Shown: positions 24,376 to 33,659, counted from the stretch's first letter. The stretch: DNA of 35,955 nt from an uncultured Alphaproteobacteria bacterium (GCA_944392835.1 CALXYB010000013.1:1-35955); one strand, 5' to 3'. Notes: generated from the sequence alone by a model not told the origin. A program made the numbers and translations.

Positions 24376-25512
24376 TTATTCTCCATAAAGTTCACTATAT
24401 TTCAAAAGACGGTCAAAATATCTTTCCACCGCTTCATCCACCATAATATCCGGCTTATATTCGGCAACCAGCCGGTCAAGTTCCTGCCTTTTGTTATATT
24501 TGTTATGAGCAAATATATTTCTGGCAAAAGTTTTTCCCAAATATGGCTTCAAGGCATTTCCGAAGGAATCTCTAATCATTAACACCGTTTTCTTAACCGG
24601 AGCTTGCTTATTTTCATAAATTTCAAAAAAGCCATTATCCTCACTAAGCAAAATTTTTCCATCTTTTCCCTTTAAGTAATCAACATTATACTTAATATCT
24701 TCATTTTTACCTAAAGTATTCAAATCAGAAAAATAGAATCCATTTTCACTAAGCATGCGCTTAGAAAGGGGCTTAAGCGGCATATGTGCCACACCGTTTT
24801 TACGCATCAGTTTGGCTAACTCCACAAAAGACAAATAAGCTCCGGCCTCATTCCAATGAGAATCCCTCGGATAATAAAGATTAATTCCAAACTTATCTTT
24901 AGACTGAGCTAAGACATCGCGAAAATTAACAATATTAACTTTGGTATGCTTCTGCAAATACTCAATTGCCAAATCCGTCCGAGATTTTTCTGAAACTCTA
25001 TCCTTTTGTAAATAGTCAGGCATAAACTCTGAATACAACCCCTCTTTATTGGGAGCCACAATGAAATAATAATCTATCCCTCTTTTTTTATAATAAGCTT
25101 TTGCTTTTTCCAAGCCTTCCGCCATTTTTCTTAATTCATCTTCAGAAAAACGGACACGCCCAAAATAGTCAACCAACGTATATCCATCAGGAACCTTACC
25201 AGAATCATAAAAAAGCCAACCATTTTTTCCATTAATTGAAAATCCGCTGTCAACCCCAATTTTTTGCTTATATTGGCTGAGTTTTTTTATCATTCTTTTA
25301 CGATCGGCAAACGTATCATTATAATAAGCTTCAAACTCTTTCGCAAAATTTCTGGTTAACTCATCTGGCTTTTCATTAAGCGGACGATTATCCAAAAGTT
25401 CCGTATTGCTCACGAACATATTTTTTACAAAAGGCACAAACACCCAGAAGAGCAACACAGCTGCCGGTAAAACCAAATATAACGAAAAAAGCTTCCGAAT
25501 AAGTTTAGTCAT
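24376..25512 (-). CDS. AlgJ/AlgX-like polysaccharide O-acetyltransferase, copy 2
   Basis: The 378-residue product has one N-terminal membrane helix (about residues 9-28) and a periplasmic SGNH-like acetyltransferase domain. The catalytic-type motifs are DSHW (residues 217-220) and RDSFG (Asp 315, Ser 316), matching the Asp-His and Ser positions of AlgJ and AlgX. These proteins move acetyl groups supplied by an AlgI-type membrane protein onto a polysaccharide in the periplasm. The ATG at 25512 has GGAGG six bases upstream and overlaps the end of the preceding paralog by eight bases. It shares segments such as DNRPLNEKP and EAYYNDTFADR with that paralog, so the pair arose by duplication. Polymer specificity is unknown. 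Confidence 0.88.
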   Translation of the reverse strand: MTKLIRKLFSLYLVLPAAVLLFWVFVPFVKNMFVSNTELLDNRPLNEKPDELTRNFAKEFEAYYNDTFADRKRMIKKLSQYKQKIGVDSGFSINGKNGWLFYDSGKVPDGYTLVDYFGRVRFSEDELRKMAEGLEKAKAYYKKRGIDYYFIVAPNKEGLYSEFMPDYLQKDRVSEKSRTDLAIEYLQKHTKVNIVNFRDVLAQSKDKFGINLYYPRDSHWNEAGAYLSFVELAKLMRKNGVAHMPLKPLSKRMLSENGFYFSDLNTLGKNEDIKYNVDYLKGKDGKILLSEDNGFFEIYENKQAPVKKTVLMIRDSFGNALKPYLGKTFARNIFAHNKYNKRQELDRLVAEYKPDIMVDEAVERYFDRLLKYSELYGE

Positions 25513-26629
25513 ATTCGCCTCCGAAAATCCGCGGATAATTGGCAAATCGCTGAAAATATCTTTCAATCAACTCATCTACAACAATATCAGGCTTAGTTTC
25601 ATCCACAATTTCCTCTATTTCTGAGAGTTTTTTTAAACCTGCCGGAACATAAAAAGAATACATAAATGTTTTATTAACATAAGGTAACAAGGCCTCTGCA
25701 AAAGAATCGCTCCACATCAGAACTCTTTCTTGGCGTTTTTTATTACCGGACACACATTCCGTAATTGAACTAATCTTTGAGTTAGCCTGACATTTTACGG
25801 ATACTTTTGGCAAATAATCAAGCTGATAAGCATATTCCTGCGCTCCGTTTTCCATATCCATATCGCGTAATTTTCCAGCCTCAATATTTATATTTTTCAA
25901 ACTCGGAACAGAAATCTTAACGCCTAATTTTTTTACTCCGGAGACCAAAACCTCAAACCCAACATACCCACCGATATTATTCCAATGGGTATCTTTCTTG
26001 AAATACAAATTCTGAGCAACTTTTTCCTTAGCCTTCAACATAGCAGGCTTTGCATTAATAATTTCGGCTTTAACATGCTTTCTCAAATATTCAACAGCCT
26101 TATCCATCCGTGAAATATCTGATTTTCTGATTCTCTGCATTCTTTCCGGCATATACTCCGAATAAATATTCTCCTTATTCGGAGCCACAAAAATAACATA
26201 TTTTATACCGCGTTTAGCATAAAAATCATATGCCATATTAATACCTTTGACCATTTTTGCCAAATCTTCATCATCAAAATAAACCTCAGCGTAATAGTCA
26301 ACCAACGTATTTCCGTTATTAGCCTTAATGGAATCATAAAACATCCATCCGTTCTGCCCATAGAAATATTGTCCGGTATCTATATTCAACTTACCTTGCA
26401 ATTTGACATATTTAGAAATCAGTTTCTTACGCCCAGCAAAAGTATCATTATAATAATCTTCAAATTCCTTAGCATACTTTCTGGAAAACTTTGTCGGCTT
26501 TTCATGCAAGGGACGATTATCCATAATTGCCGTATTTGTATAAAACAAATTTGCGGCAAAAGGATAAAAGACCATAAATAACATCAATATAGCCGGCAAT
26601 AAAAAATATATACGAAATACTTTTGCCAT
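25505..26629 (-). CDS. AlgJ/AlgX-like polysaccharide O-acetyltransferase, copy 1
   Basis: This 374-residue paralog of the next gene has the same plan: an N-terminal membrane helix (about residues 8-27), then a periplasmic domain with DTHWN (residues 213-217) and SDSF (Asp 308, Ser 309). Both catalytic motifs are intact, so neither copy looks dead. The region between the two motifs differs most from copy 2 and contains two Cys residues, which could form a disulphide. The ATG at 26629 follows the MBOAT stop codon by two bases, with only a weak ribosome site, so it is probably translated by coupling. The two copies may acetylate different positions or residues. Confidence 0.88.
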   Translation of the reverse strand: MAKVFRIYFLLPAILMLFMVFYPFAANLFYTNTAIMDNRPLHEKPTKFSRKYAKEFEDYYNDTFAGRKKLISKYVKLQGKLNIDTGQYFYGQNGWMFYDSIKANNGNTLVDYYAEVYFDDEDLAKMVKGINMAYDFYAKRGIKYVIFVAPNKENIYSEYMPERMQRIRKSDISRMDKAVEYLRKHVKAEIINAKPAMLKAKEKVAQNLYFKKDTHWNNIGGYVGFEVLVSGVKKLGVKISVPSLKNINIEAGKLRDMDMENGAQEYAYQLDYLPKVSVKCQANSKISSITECVSGNKKRQERVLMWSDSFAEALLPYVNKTFMYSFYVPAGLKKLSEIEEIVDETKPDIVVDELIERYFQRFANYPRIFGGEYD

Positions 26630-26631
26630 AA

Positions 26632-28035
26632 TCAGAACCTGAAATAAATAAACGGATTATATGTATTGCTTGCCAGCAACAAAACACTAAAATATGCAAT
26701 CACCGCACAAAATGCCGGATTAACAGCCTTGAGCAACACATTCCCCCAATTCTCACGTTTCAAAACAGCAAAAACTTTCTGGTAAAGCATTGCGCCAAAG
26801 CCACAAGAAACAAAAGCTAACACCGCAACATAAATAAACTCGTTAGATAAATATTTGCTGTAAGATTCCATATCAAAAGGCACAAACATTCTGTTCAAAT
26901 ACCCCCATGCAGCACCCAAAGTTTCTGCACGGAAGAAGACCCAAGCCACAATAACAATCAGCAATGTATAAATACTTTGCAGGAGCCTAAATCTTAAAAA
27001 TTTCTCAATCGGGAAAATCCGTTCCAAGACCAAGAAACAACCATGAAACAAACCCCAAATTACAAAATTCCAACTTGCGCCATGCCACAAACCGGTCAGG
27101 AAAAACACAATCATCAAATTCCGATAAGTTTTTAGCGTTCCTTCCCTGTTTCCGCCCAACGGAATATACAAATATTCCTTAAACCAAGTGGAAAGAGAAA
27201 TATGCCACCGCCGCCAAAAGTCTTTAATGGACGTAGCTGTATAAGGATAATTAAAGTTCTCATGAATCTGGAAACCAAACATCTTACCCAAACCAATTGC
27301 CATATCCGAATATCCTGAAAAATCAAAATAGATTTGGAACGTATAGGCAATAATGCCAATCCATGCGGCAGGTGTGCTCAAATCATTAAGCCCCAAAGCA
27401 AAAATCTCATCGGCGGTTTTAGCCATAATATTAGCAATGATAACCTTTTTAGCCAAGCCTTGCAAAAACCGAACAGCCCCCTCATTAAACAAAGGCAAAG
27501 TAACCTGCCGTTTATCAATCTGGCTGGCTATATCATAATATTTCAAAATCGGGCCGGCAATCAACTGCGGGAAGAAAGAGATAAACAAGCCCATTTTGAT
27601 AATATTTCTCTGCGGCTCGCAAACTTTGCGATAAATATCCACCAAATAAGAAATAGATTGAAACGTATAAAAAGAAATACCAATCGGCAAAGGCAAATGT
27701 TTAACCTCAACCTGCAGACCAAAGATTGCATTAACATTTTCCGTAAAGAAACCTGTATATTTGAAAACACCCAACAAGGCTAAGTTTACAAACACACCCC
27801 AAAACAATACTCTTTTGCGTTTATGTTCTTCTGCCCCACCGATTCTCAAACCGTAAAAATAATTGATGATAATAGATAAAATCATCACCAAAACATAAAC
27901 CGGTTCGCCCCAAGCATAAAAGAACAAGCTCGCAATCAATAAAATAACATTACGATATTGCTCCTTTGCCGTAAAATAAAGAGCAAACACAACCGGCAGA
28001 AAAATCCACAAAAACACTAAAGAACTAAAAACCAT
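26632..28035 (-). CDS. AlgI/DltB-type MBOAT O-acyltransferase
   Basis: AlgI-type proteins carry acetyl groups across the inner membrane for acetylation of exported polysaccharide. The 467-residue product has about ten or more hydrophobic segments. It contains the two MBOAT hallmarks: DFWRRWHISLSTWFKEYLYIP and the catalytic-His segment GLWHGASWNFVIWG (His at about residue 318). LPLPIGISFYTFQSISYLVD is also typical of the AlgI/PatA group. The ATG at 28035 has GGAG ten bases upstream and overlaps the end of rmlD by eleven bases. With the two AlgJ-like genes downstream it makes a complete acetylation unit inside a rhamnose operon. Confidence 0.94.
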   Translation of the reverse strand: MVFSSLVFLWIFLPVVFALYFTAKEQYRNVILLIASLFFYAWGEPVYVLVMILSIIINYFYGLRIGGAEEHKRKRVLFWGVFVNLALLGVFKYTGFFTENVNAIFGLQVEVKHLPLPIGISFYTFQSISYLVDIYRKVCEPQRNIIKMGLFISFFPQLIAGPILKYYDIASQIDKRQVTLPLFNEGAVRFLQGLAKKVIIANIMAKTADEIFALGLNDLSTPAAWIGIIAYTFQIYFDFSGYSDMAIGLGKMFGFQIHENFNYPYTATSIKDFWRRWHISLSTWFKEYLYIPLGGNREGTLKTYRNLMIVFFLTGLWHGASWNFVIWGLFHGCFLVLERIFPIEKFLRFRLLQSIYTLLIVIVAWVFFRAETLGAAWGYLNRMFVPFDMESYSKYLSNEFIYVAVLAFVSCGFGAMLYQKVFAVLKRENWGNVLLKAVNPAFCAVIAYFSVLLLASNTYNPFIYFRF

Positions 28036-28861
28036 TACTCAATTTCTCCACACAATCCTTCAATCCATTCGTCCAATGTCTGATTTCTATTCCAAAATCC
28101 GCCTTAACTTTTGCTTTATTCAGAACAGAGTAGAATGGACGCTTTGCCGGTGTCGGATAATCCTTGCTCTCAATAGGTTTAACTTTGCACTTCAAGCCAG
28201 ACAATTTCATAATCTCAATGGCAAAGTCATACCACGAACAAACACCCTCATTTGAAAAATGATAAACTTCTTTCACTCCGACTTTGAGCTTAGTCAACAT
28301 TGCCACAATGACCTCTGCCAAATCTCGTGCATAAGTCGGCGTCCCGACCTGGTCAAAAACCACGGTCAGATTTTCTCGCTCAGCTCCCAAACGGCGCATT
28401 GTTTTCACAAAATTATTGCCAAATGTAGAATACAACCAAGCCGTACGCACCACAAAACAGCCGCTGGCTTTCTCCAAAACAGCCTTTTCACCTGCCAATT
28501 TCGTAACACCATAAACAGATTGCGGATGAGTTTCATCATCTTCTTTATATGGTCTGTGTCCCAAACCGTCAAAGACATAATCCGTTGAAACTTGTACCAA
28601 AGGCACACCTGTTTCTGCCAAATTCTTCGGCCCGTCCACATTAATTTTTTCAGCCAGCTGAGCATCAGCTTCTGCTTTATCTACCGCTGTATACGCCGCA
28701 CAGTTAATAATTGCGGTATATTTTTCCGGCTTAACAAAAGCTTTTACAGCTTTTTCATCCGTAATATCCAACTGCTCACGGTCTACATACTCGGCCGCAT
28801 CACCCAAAATCAGGCGCAACTCATTTCCGAGTTGTCCGTTTGCTCCAACAACTAAAAACAT
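28025..28861 (-). CDS. rmlD: dTDP-4-dehydrorhamnose reductase RmlD
   Basis: RmlD reduces dTDP-4-keto-L-rhamnose with NAD(P)H to dTDP-L-rhamnose, the last step of the pathway. The 278-residue product has the dinucleotide loop GANGQLG (residues 6-12), INCAAYTAVDKAE, the STDYVFDG segment and the catalytic pair in YGVTK (Tyr 117, Lys 121). Length and order fit the family. The ATG at 28861 overlaps the end of rmlC by ten bases; its own stop overlaps the MBOAT start. Confidence 0.96.
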   Translation of the reverse strand: MFLVVGANGQLGNELRLILGDAAEYVDREQLDITDEKAVKAFVKPEKYTAIINCAAYTAVDKAEADAQLAEKINVDGPKNLAETGVPLVQVSTDYVFDGLGHRPYKEDDETHPQSVYGVTKLAGEKAVLEKASGCFVVRTAWLYSTFGNNFVKTMRRLGAERENLTVVFDQVGTPTYARDLAEVIVAMLTKLKVGVKEVYHFSNEGVCSWYDFAIEIMKLSGLKCKVKPIESKDYPTPAKRPFYSVLNKAKVKADFGIEIRHWTNGLKDCVEKLSNGF

Positions 28862-29397
28862 GTAACATCCTTCAAAAACGGTGCATTTTTATCTTTTTCT
28901 GACAAAATAGCCTCTTCCGGCTTAATCTTCCAATCCACATGGATATCTGGGTCATCAAAGCGAATACCGCCCTCAGATTCTTTATTATAGACATTATCAC
29001 ATTTATAAGTGAATACAGCTGTTTCGGATAATACGGAGAATCCATGACCGAAACCACGCGGAATCATCAACTGACGCTTATTTTCTGCAGATAGCTCAAC
29101 AGCCACATATTTTCCGAAAGTCTTAGAACCTTTGCGCAAATCAACCGCAACATCTAACACGGTTCCCTCCAACACACGAACCAATTTCGCCTGAGCAAAC
29201 TCTCCTTTTTGAAAATGGATACCACGAATTGTGCCATATTTTGACATAGACTGGTTATCTTGAATAAAATTATACTTCAAACCAGCTTCGTCCATTTTTT
29301 GCTTATTATAGCTTTCAAAAAAATAACCGCGGTTATCCTCAAAAACCTGAGGCTCAATAACATAAACCCCTTCAATGGCCGTGTTAATAATCTTCAT
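28852..29397 (-). CDS. rmlC: dTDP-4-dehydrorhamnose 3,5-epimerase RmlC
   Basis: RmlC epimerises carbons 3 and 5 of dTDP-4-keto-6-deoxyglucose, the third step of rhamnose synthesis. The 181-residue product is a cupin with the family pattern: EDNRGYFFESY, then RGIHFQ with the catalytic His at residue 61, KLVRVLEGTVLDVAVDLR and IPRGFGHGF. I chose the ATG at 29397 because GAGG lies six bases upstream; another ATG at 29409 adds four residues. It overlaps the end of rmlA by 14 bases. Confidence 0.95.
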   Translation of the reverse strand: MKIINTAIEGVYVIEPQVFEDNRGYFFESYNKQKMDEAGLKYNFIQDNQSMSKYGTIRGIHFQKGEFAQAKLVRVLEGTVLDVAVDLRKGSKTFGKYVAVELSAENKRQLMIPRGFGHGFSVLSETAVFTYKCDNVYNKESEGGIRFDDPDIHVDWKIKPEEAILSEKDKNAPFLKDVTCF

Positions 29398-30268
29398 GAC
29401 TATCCTCATATACGCGTTTTAAATAACTCTTATAATCAACACCGTCTTTTAGTGCGTCAATAAGCTTAAGCATTTGGGCATCATCAATAAAACCGCGCTT
29501 GTAGGCAATTTCTTCAACACAAGCAATTTTGAGATCCTGACGTTTTTCAATAATGCCGATAAAATTAGAAGCATCTAACAAAGATTGCGGCGTACCAGCA
29601 TCGAGCCAAGCATTACCGCGCTTCATTGTAACCACATTTAAGCGGCCCTCTTCCAAATACTCTTTGTTCAAATCCGTAATTTCCAATTCACCTCTGGCAG
29701 AAGGCTTCAATTTGCGAGCCTTTTCAACCACATCGGATTTATAAAAATACAAACCGACCACAGCATAATTAGACTTAGGCTGCTTGGGTTTTTCTTCAAT
29801 AGAAATAGCCTTATGGTTTTTATCAAACTCAACCACGCCGAAACGCTCCGGATCAGAAACATGGTACCCAAAGACAGTGCCGCCGACATTTTTGGCAACC
29901 TCTTCGCGGAAGAGCTTTAGCTGCTCACCCATATAGAAGATATTATCTCCCAAGATTAAGCAAACATCATCATTCCCGATAAAATCGGCACCGATTGTAA
30001 AAGCTTGCGCAATACCTTTCGGCTCATCTTGAATTTTATAACAAATATCCAAGCCAAGTTGTTTACCGTCACCAAATAATTTTTCAATATTCGGCGTATC
30101 CTGCGGAGTTGAAATAATCAAAATCTCTCTAATACCAAACAACATCAAAGTAGACAAAGGATAATAAATCATCGGCTTATCATAAACCGGCAAAAGTTGT
30201 TTACTGGTTGTTTTGGTCAGCGGGTAAAGTCTTGAGCCGCTTCCGCCCGCTAAAATGATACCTTTCAT
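29384..30268 (-). CDS. rmlA: Glucose-1-phosphate thymidylyltransferase RmlA
   Basis: RmlA joins glucose-1-phosphate and dTTP to give dTDP-glucose, the first and feedback-regulated step of dTDP-rhamnose synthesis. The 294-residue product has the nucleotide-binding start GIILAGGSGSRLYPLT and the following SKQLLPVYDKPMIYYPLS. The sugar-phosphate and metal-site regions LILGDNIFY and EEKP are also present. It is the first gene of the operon. The ATG at 30268 has GAGG eight bases upstream. The promoter must lie in the short gap before 30357; a TTGACG followed by TACGCT is the best guess but is weak. Confidence 0.97.
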   Translation of the reverse strand: MKGIILAGGSGSRLYPLTKTTSKQLLPVYDKPMIYYPLSTLMLFGIREILIISTPQDTPNIEKLFGDGKQLGLDICYKIQDEPKGIAQAFTIGADFIGNDDVCLILGDNIFYMGEQLKLFREEVAKNVGGTVFGYHVSDPERFGVVEFDKNHKAISIEEKPKQPKSNYAVVGLYFYKSDVVEKARKLKPSARGELEITDLNKEYLEEGRLNVVTMKRGNAWLDAGTPQSLLDASNFIGIIEKRQDLKIACVEEIAYKRGFIDDAQMLKLIDALKDGVDYKSYLKRVYEDSHEDY

Positions 30269-30354
30269 AACAAAACCTCATTAGTTATACAAACAGAATG
30301 AGCGTATTTTATACCAGCTTTTCGTCAAAGCAATATTTTTCCCCATCATATTCA

Positions 30355-30385
30355 CAAAAAACCCCGCTCAAAGGCGGGGTTTTAA
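30355..30385. terminator. Terminator between the transporter gene and the rml operon
   Basis: ccccgc pairs with gcgggg around tcaaag, with A residues before and T residues after. On the minus strand it ends the ArsB/NhaD-type gene, so the rml operon has its own promoter downstream of this point. Confidence 0.88.
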
Positions 30386-30397
30386 TTAGTTTTTAGA

Positions 30398-31735
30398 TTA
30401 ATTATATTCTAAAAACAAGAAGATATTAGCAATCGCCACGCTTAAAAGCATAACGGGAATTGACCAGATTAAAAAACCTAAAAACTTAATCGGATGCCCT
30501 TCGCGCATAGCCATTCCGGCAACAACCACATTGGCAGAAGCGCCGATAAGTGTTCCGTTTCCGCCAAAACATGCACCTAAAGACAACGCCCACCACACCG
30601 GCATCATCACCTCTCTGCCGCCGACAGATTCTTCCATAGATTTAATCATCGGAATCATTGTCGCCACAAAGGGAATATTATCAATTACGCTGGAAAGAAT
30701 TGCCGAACTCCACAAAACCAAATAAGTCATAGCCGTCAAGCTTCCACCGGTCAATTCTAAGAACCAATGTCCGAGCGCCTCTAAAACACCGGTTTCTTCC
30801 AAGCCATAAACAATAACAAACAAACCGGTAAAGAAGAAAATCGTTGTCCAGTCAACCAAACCAAAGACTTCTTGCACTTTCGCATCTCTATCTTCGCCCT
30901 TAAACTTCCAGCTATAAAGCAACAATAAAACAGCCGCCCCGACCAGAGCAATTGTGCCGTTATCCAGGTTTAACTGTTTTGCCGAGACAAAGGCCGCAAT
31001 CACGCAAGCCAAAACGAATAAAGACTTATAAAGCAATCCTTTATCAACAATACAGTCAACTTCATTCATAGACATCACAGCCGCTTTGCAGTCATCACTT
31101 GTGGTCATGCGTCTACCCCAAATAAGGTCAAACATAATAAGCAAAACAACCATTGTTGCCACAACTACCGGCGTCAAATGATAAACAAAATCCATAAAAG
31201 ATAAACCGATAGAAGAACCAATCAAGATATTTGGAGGATCGCCGATAAGTGTTGCCGTACCACCAATATTTGAAGAAAAAATCTCCATTATCAAATACGG
31301 ATACGGATTGATTTTCAAAGTACGCGTAATCTGAAAAGTAACCGGAGCAATCAGCAAAACCGTCGTAACATTATCCAAAAATGCCGAGAACACAGCCGTA
31401 ACCACCGGCAACACAATCAACAATCCGCGCGGCGATGCCTTAACGCGCTTTGCGCCCCAAACAGCAACAAACTGAAAAATACCTGATTTTTCAGAAATAC
31501 CGACAATAATCATCATACCGGTCAATAAGGCCAAAGTGTTAAAATCAACACCTTTTAAAGCTGTTTGTTGTGTCAAAATCCCCGATATAATCATCACTCC
31601 GGCACCGAGCAAAGCGATAATCGCGCGGTTAATTTTTTCGCTGAAAATAATCAGATAACAAACAGACATAATCACGATTGCCAACATTTGCGGATGCAAT
31701 CCCCAAATCAAAGACACATTATTCAAATTATCCAT
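30398..31735 (-). CDS. ArsB/NhaD-type ion transporter (SLC13-like)
   Basis: The 445-residue product is an inner-membrane carrier with about eleven or twelve helices, of the ArsB/NhaD/CitM superfamily. Two repeated halves are visible. The first contains AFLDNVTTVLLIAPV and GGTATLIGDPPNILIG. The second contains SVIDNIPFVATMIPM and GNGTLIGASANVVVAG. The Asp-Asn and Pro/Ala-Asn pairs in re-entrant loops bind substrate in this superfamily. Arsenite, sodium-proton exchange or an organic acid are all possible, and nothing beside it (no arsR or arsC) favours arsenite. The ATG at 31735 has GGAGG seven bases upstream. It is probably a single-gene unit. Confidence 0.9.
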   Translation of the reverse strand: MDNLNNVSLIWGLHPQMLAIVIMSVCYLIIFSEKINRAIIALLGAGVMIISGILTQQTALKGVDFNTLALLTGMMIIVGISEKSGIFQFVAVWGAKRVKASPRGLLIVLPVVTAVFSAFLDNVTTVLLIAPVTFQITRTLKINPYPYLIMEIFSSNIGGTATLIGDPPNILIGSSIGLSFMDFVYHLTPVVVATMVVLLIMFDLIWGRRMTTSDDCKAAVMSMNEVDCIVDKGLLYKSLFVLACVIAAFVSAKQLNLDNGTIALVGAAVLLLLYSWKFKGEDRDAKVQEVFGLVDWTTIFFFTGLFVIVYGLEETGVLEALGHWFLELTGGSLTAMTYLVLWSSAILSSVIDNIPFVATMIPMIKSMEESVGGREVMMPVWWALSLGACFGGNGTLIGASANVVVAGMAMREGHPIKFLGFLIWSIPVMLLSVAIANIFLFLEYN

Positions 31736-31828
31736 ACTAATCCTCCGAACAAAATTCGCTACTTTTCATAAAAAACAGCAAAATCTACGGGATAAAAAGA
31801 ATTTTTTTCAAGTTATGCGCCGATTTTT

Positions 31829-32347
31829 TTATTTAGTAACTTCCCAACTCTTGGAAAATTCCTCATCTTTAAACAAATTAGCCAACCCGGTAATTTGTTT
31901 TAAGCGCAACAACTCATCGGCTGACATTCCGATATTTCGGCAAATCCAAGCATCACTTTTGCCCATCTCCAAAAGTTCAGCCACAATATTGCTCATCAAA
32001 TCCACACTATGGCTACCGCGCGCACGGTTATGCCTAATGGTAGAAGCCATTCTTTCGCCCAATTCTTTATCAATAACCACTACCGGCATTTTACCTTTTT
32101 CTCGGTTTCTAATTCTCTCGCTGGTAAGCATTGTTGTAAAACGGTGAAAACCATCTACAACAATATATTCATCATTTGCCTTGTCATGATAACATACAAT
32201 CGGCTGAGTAAAGCCATCCTCCCAAATAGAAATTTCCAAAAGCTTCATCTCTGGCGGAGCAACCTTATTTGGGTTATAATTATTCGCTTTAATTTTCTCA
32301 AGCGGAATAGCTCTGACATTATAAACAGGACTGACAAACTCACTCAT
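31829..32347 (-). CDS. IbrB-like ParB-fold protein
   Basis: The 172-residue product has a ParB/sulfiredoxin-type domain: the GFTQPIVC segment (from residue 45) and the nucleotide-binding motif DGFHRF (65-70). Helical segments follow, probably a helix-turn-helix near residues 120-155. The usual ParB motif is GERR; DGFHR is the variant seen in IbrB-type proteins. There is no Cys at this motif, so it is not sulfiredoxin. In E. coli, IbrA and IbrB together raise expression of prophage eib genes, but their biochemistry is unknown. The ATG at 32347 has GAGG eight bases upstream. It follows the IbrA-like gene by ten bases as the last gene of the three-gene operon. Confidence 0.85.
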   Translation of the reverse strand: MSEFVSPVYNVRAIPLEKIKANNYNPNKVAPPEMKLLEISIWEDGFTQPIVCYHDKANDEYIVVDGFHRFTTMLTSERIRNREKGKMPVVVIDKELGERMASTIRHNRARGSHSVDLMSNIVAELLEMGKSDAWICRNIGMSADELLRLKQITGLANLFKDEEFSKSWEVTK

Positions 32348-32357
32348 TTACCACACC

Positions 32358-33659
32358 TCATAAGTTTCTATACTTCTCTATTAATTCTTTTTGCCTCAAA
32401 TTTTGTTTTTGCGTTTGAGAAAAACCCATATATTTGCACAAATGGTCATTTTTCAAAATACAAACAGCCATTCTTTTCCATGACGGAATATCAATGGTAG
32501 ATTTAATATCATCAGTGTGATCAGGAGTTCCCAAGAACACAATTTTTTCTTTACTGCTTTTGTAGTTACTCTTACCATTGTGCCGAATAGGATAATTACA
32601 AGCCTCCAATTCTTTAATGGCCTCCTCATCAACCACACCGCCTTTTTTCCACCAAAACCGAATGGAAGTTTTAAACTTCTCAATATAATTTCGCCGCATA
32701 GCATCAGGCAATGTCGCCAACAAAAATTTAACATAACTGCGCCACGTATGCCCCGGAGGCAATTCAATCTTGCGCGACCCTAATGCTCTGGAACCACCAT
32801 AAATAGCACCAAAATTCGCCCCTTGCACTCTAGATACTATACGTACCCAAGTAGACGGCTCCAAAACTCTGTATAAATTAAGGCTTTCTTTAGCACTTTC
32901 ATGATACGGACTGGCCACTCTCATCTGATGGATAGAAAGTCCGGCTTTCCAAAACAAATCATAAATCCGATTATAATCATAATCAAACTTACCATTCGCA
33001 ATCCATACATCTTTCGTCGTCCAATCATAAATCGGATATGCATTCCACCAGTTTTCACCCATTTTCGTCGTCCACTGGTTACCTTTCATAATTGTTTTTC
33101 GGTCATTAGCATATGCACGATACCGGTTAAGAGATTCATCAGCCCGAATACCTAACAGACAAATTGTCTTACCTTTTTTCTGTCTGGAGTACCAATCTCC
33201 AAACTCAGCATACAAGTCTTCTTGCACCATTTTATAACGATAAAAATCAAAAGGATTATTATCCATATTTATAATATAAGGCATCTTGGGCATTGGCCGC
33301 ACCCATAAGTCCTTTTGGTCTGGATCCCACGGATACCAATACATCTGATAGTTACTGACCGCACAACGAGATCCCATCGGCAAACAAACCCAATAAGGCT
33401 CAATATCACGCATATTATTTTCAAACATTCTGGTAACAAAGTCCGTTGTTGTCTGATATTGCGCTTCAAAATCCTGATGAAAGACACCTATTTTTTTAGT
33501 AATTTTGTTTCTTCGTTTGTAGCTCAGAACCATATTCAACAACAAGCCACTATCTTTGCCCCCGGAAAAAGAAACATAAATATTATCAAAATTATCAAAA
33601 ATAAACTTCAGCCTTTCCTGTAAAGCCTCATATACATTTTTTTCCAAATATTTCTTCAT
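32358..33659 (-). CDS. IbrA-like (DUF3440) PAPS-reductase-family protein
   Basis: The 433-residue product begins with a PP-loop ATP-pyrophosphatase motif, SGGKDS (residues 32-37), and continues with PAPS-reductase-family segments: GVFHQDFEAQYQ, then GIRADESLNRYRAY and DWTTKDVWIA. The C-terminal half, starting near SIHQMRVASPYHES, is the DUF3440 region typical of IbrA-type proteins. The family relation to PAPS reductase is clear, but the Cys typical of true reductases is not evident near the C-terminus. An adenylating or sulphur-transfer role is therefore more likely than assimilatory sulphate reduction. I chose the ATG at 33659, with GAGGAGG ten bases upstream; it overlaps the SNF2-like gene's stop as ATGA. 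Confidence 0.88.
   Translation of the reverse strand: MKKYLEKNVYEALQERLKFIFDNFDNIYVSFSGGKDSGLLLNMVLSYKRRNKITKKIGVFHQDFEAQYQTTTDFVTRMFENNMRDIEPYWVCLPMGSRCAVSNYQMYWYPWDPDQKDLWVRPMPKMPYIINMDNNPFDFYRYKMVQEDLYAEFGDWYSRQKKGKTICLLGIRADESLNRYRAYANDRKTIMKGNQWTTKMGENWWNAYPIYDWTTKDVWIANGKFDYDYNRIYDLFWKAGLSIHQMRVASPYHESAKESLNLYRVLEPSTWVRIVSRVQGANFGAIYGGSRALGSRKIELPPGHTWRSYVKFLLATLPDAMRRNYIEKFKTSIRFWWKKGGVVDEEAIKELEACNYPIRHNGKSNYKSSKEKIVFLGTPDHTDDIKSTIDIPSWKRMAVCILKNDHLCKYMGFSQTQKQNLRQKELIEKYRNL

Noticed and set aside
30398..31735. Arsenite efflux pump ArsB as a firm call
   Set aside because: No arsR, arsC or arsA is nearby and the superfamily covers several substrates, so only the family level is supported.
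31829..32347. Sulfiredoxin as an identity for the ParB-fold protein
   Set aside because: The motif reads DGFHR, without the catalytic Cys of sulfiredoxin, and the gene is paired with an IbrA-like gene.
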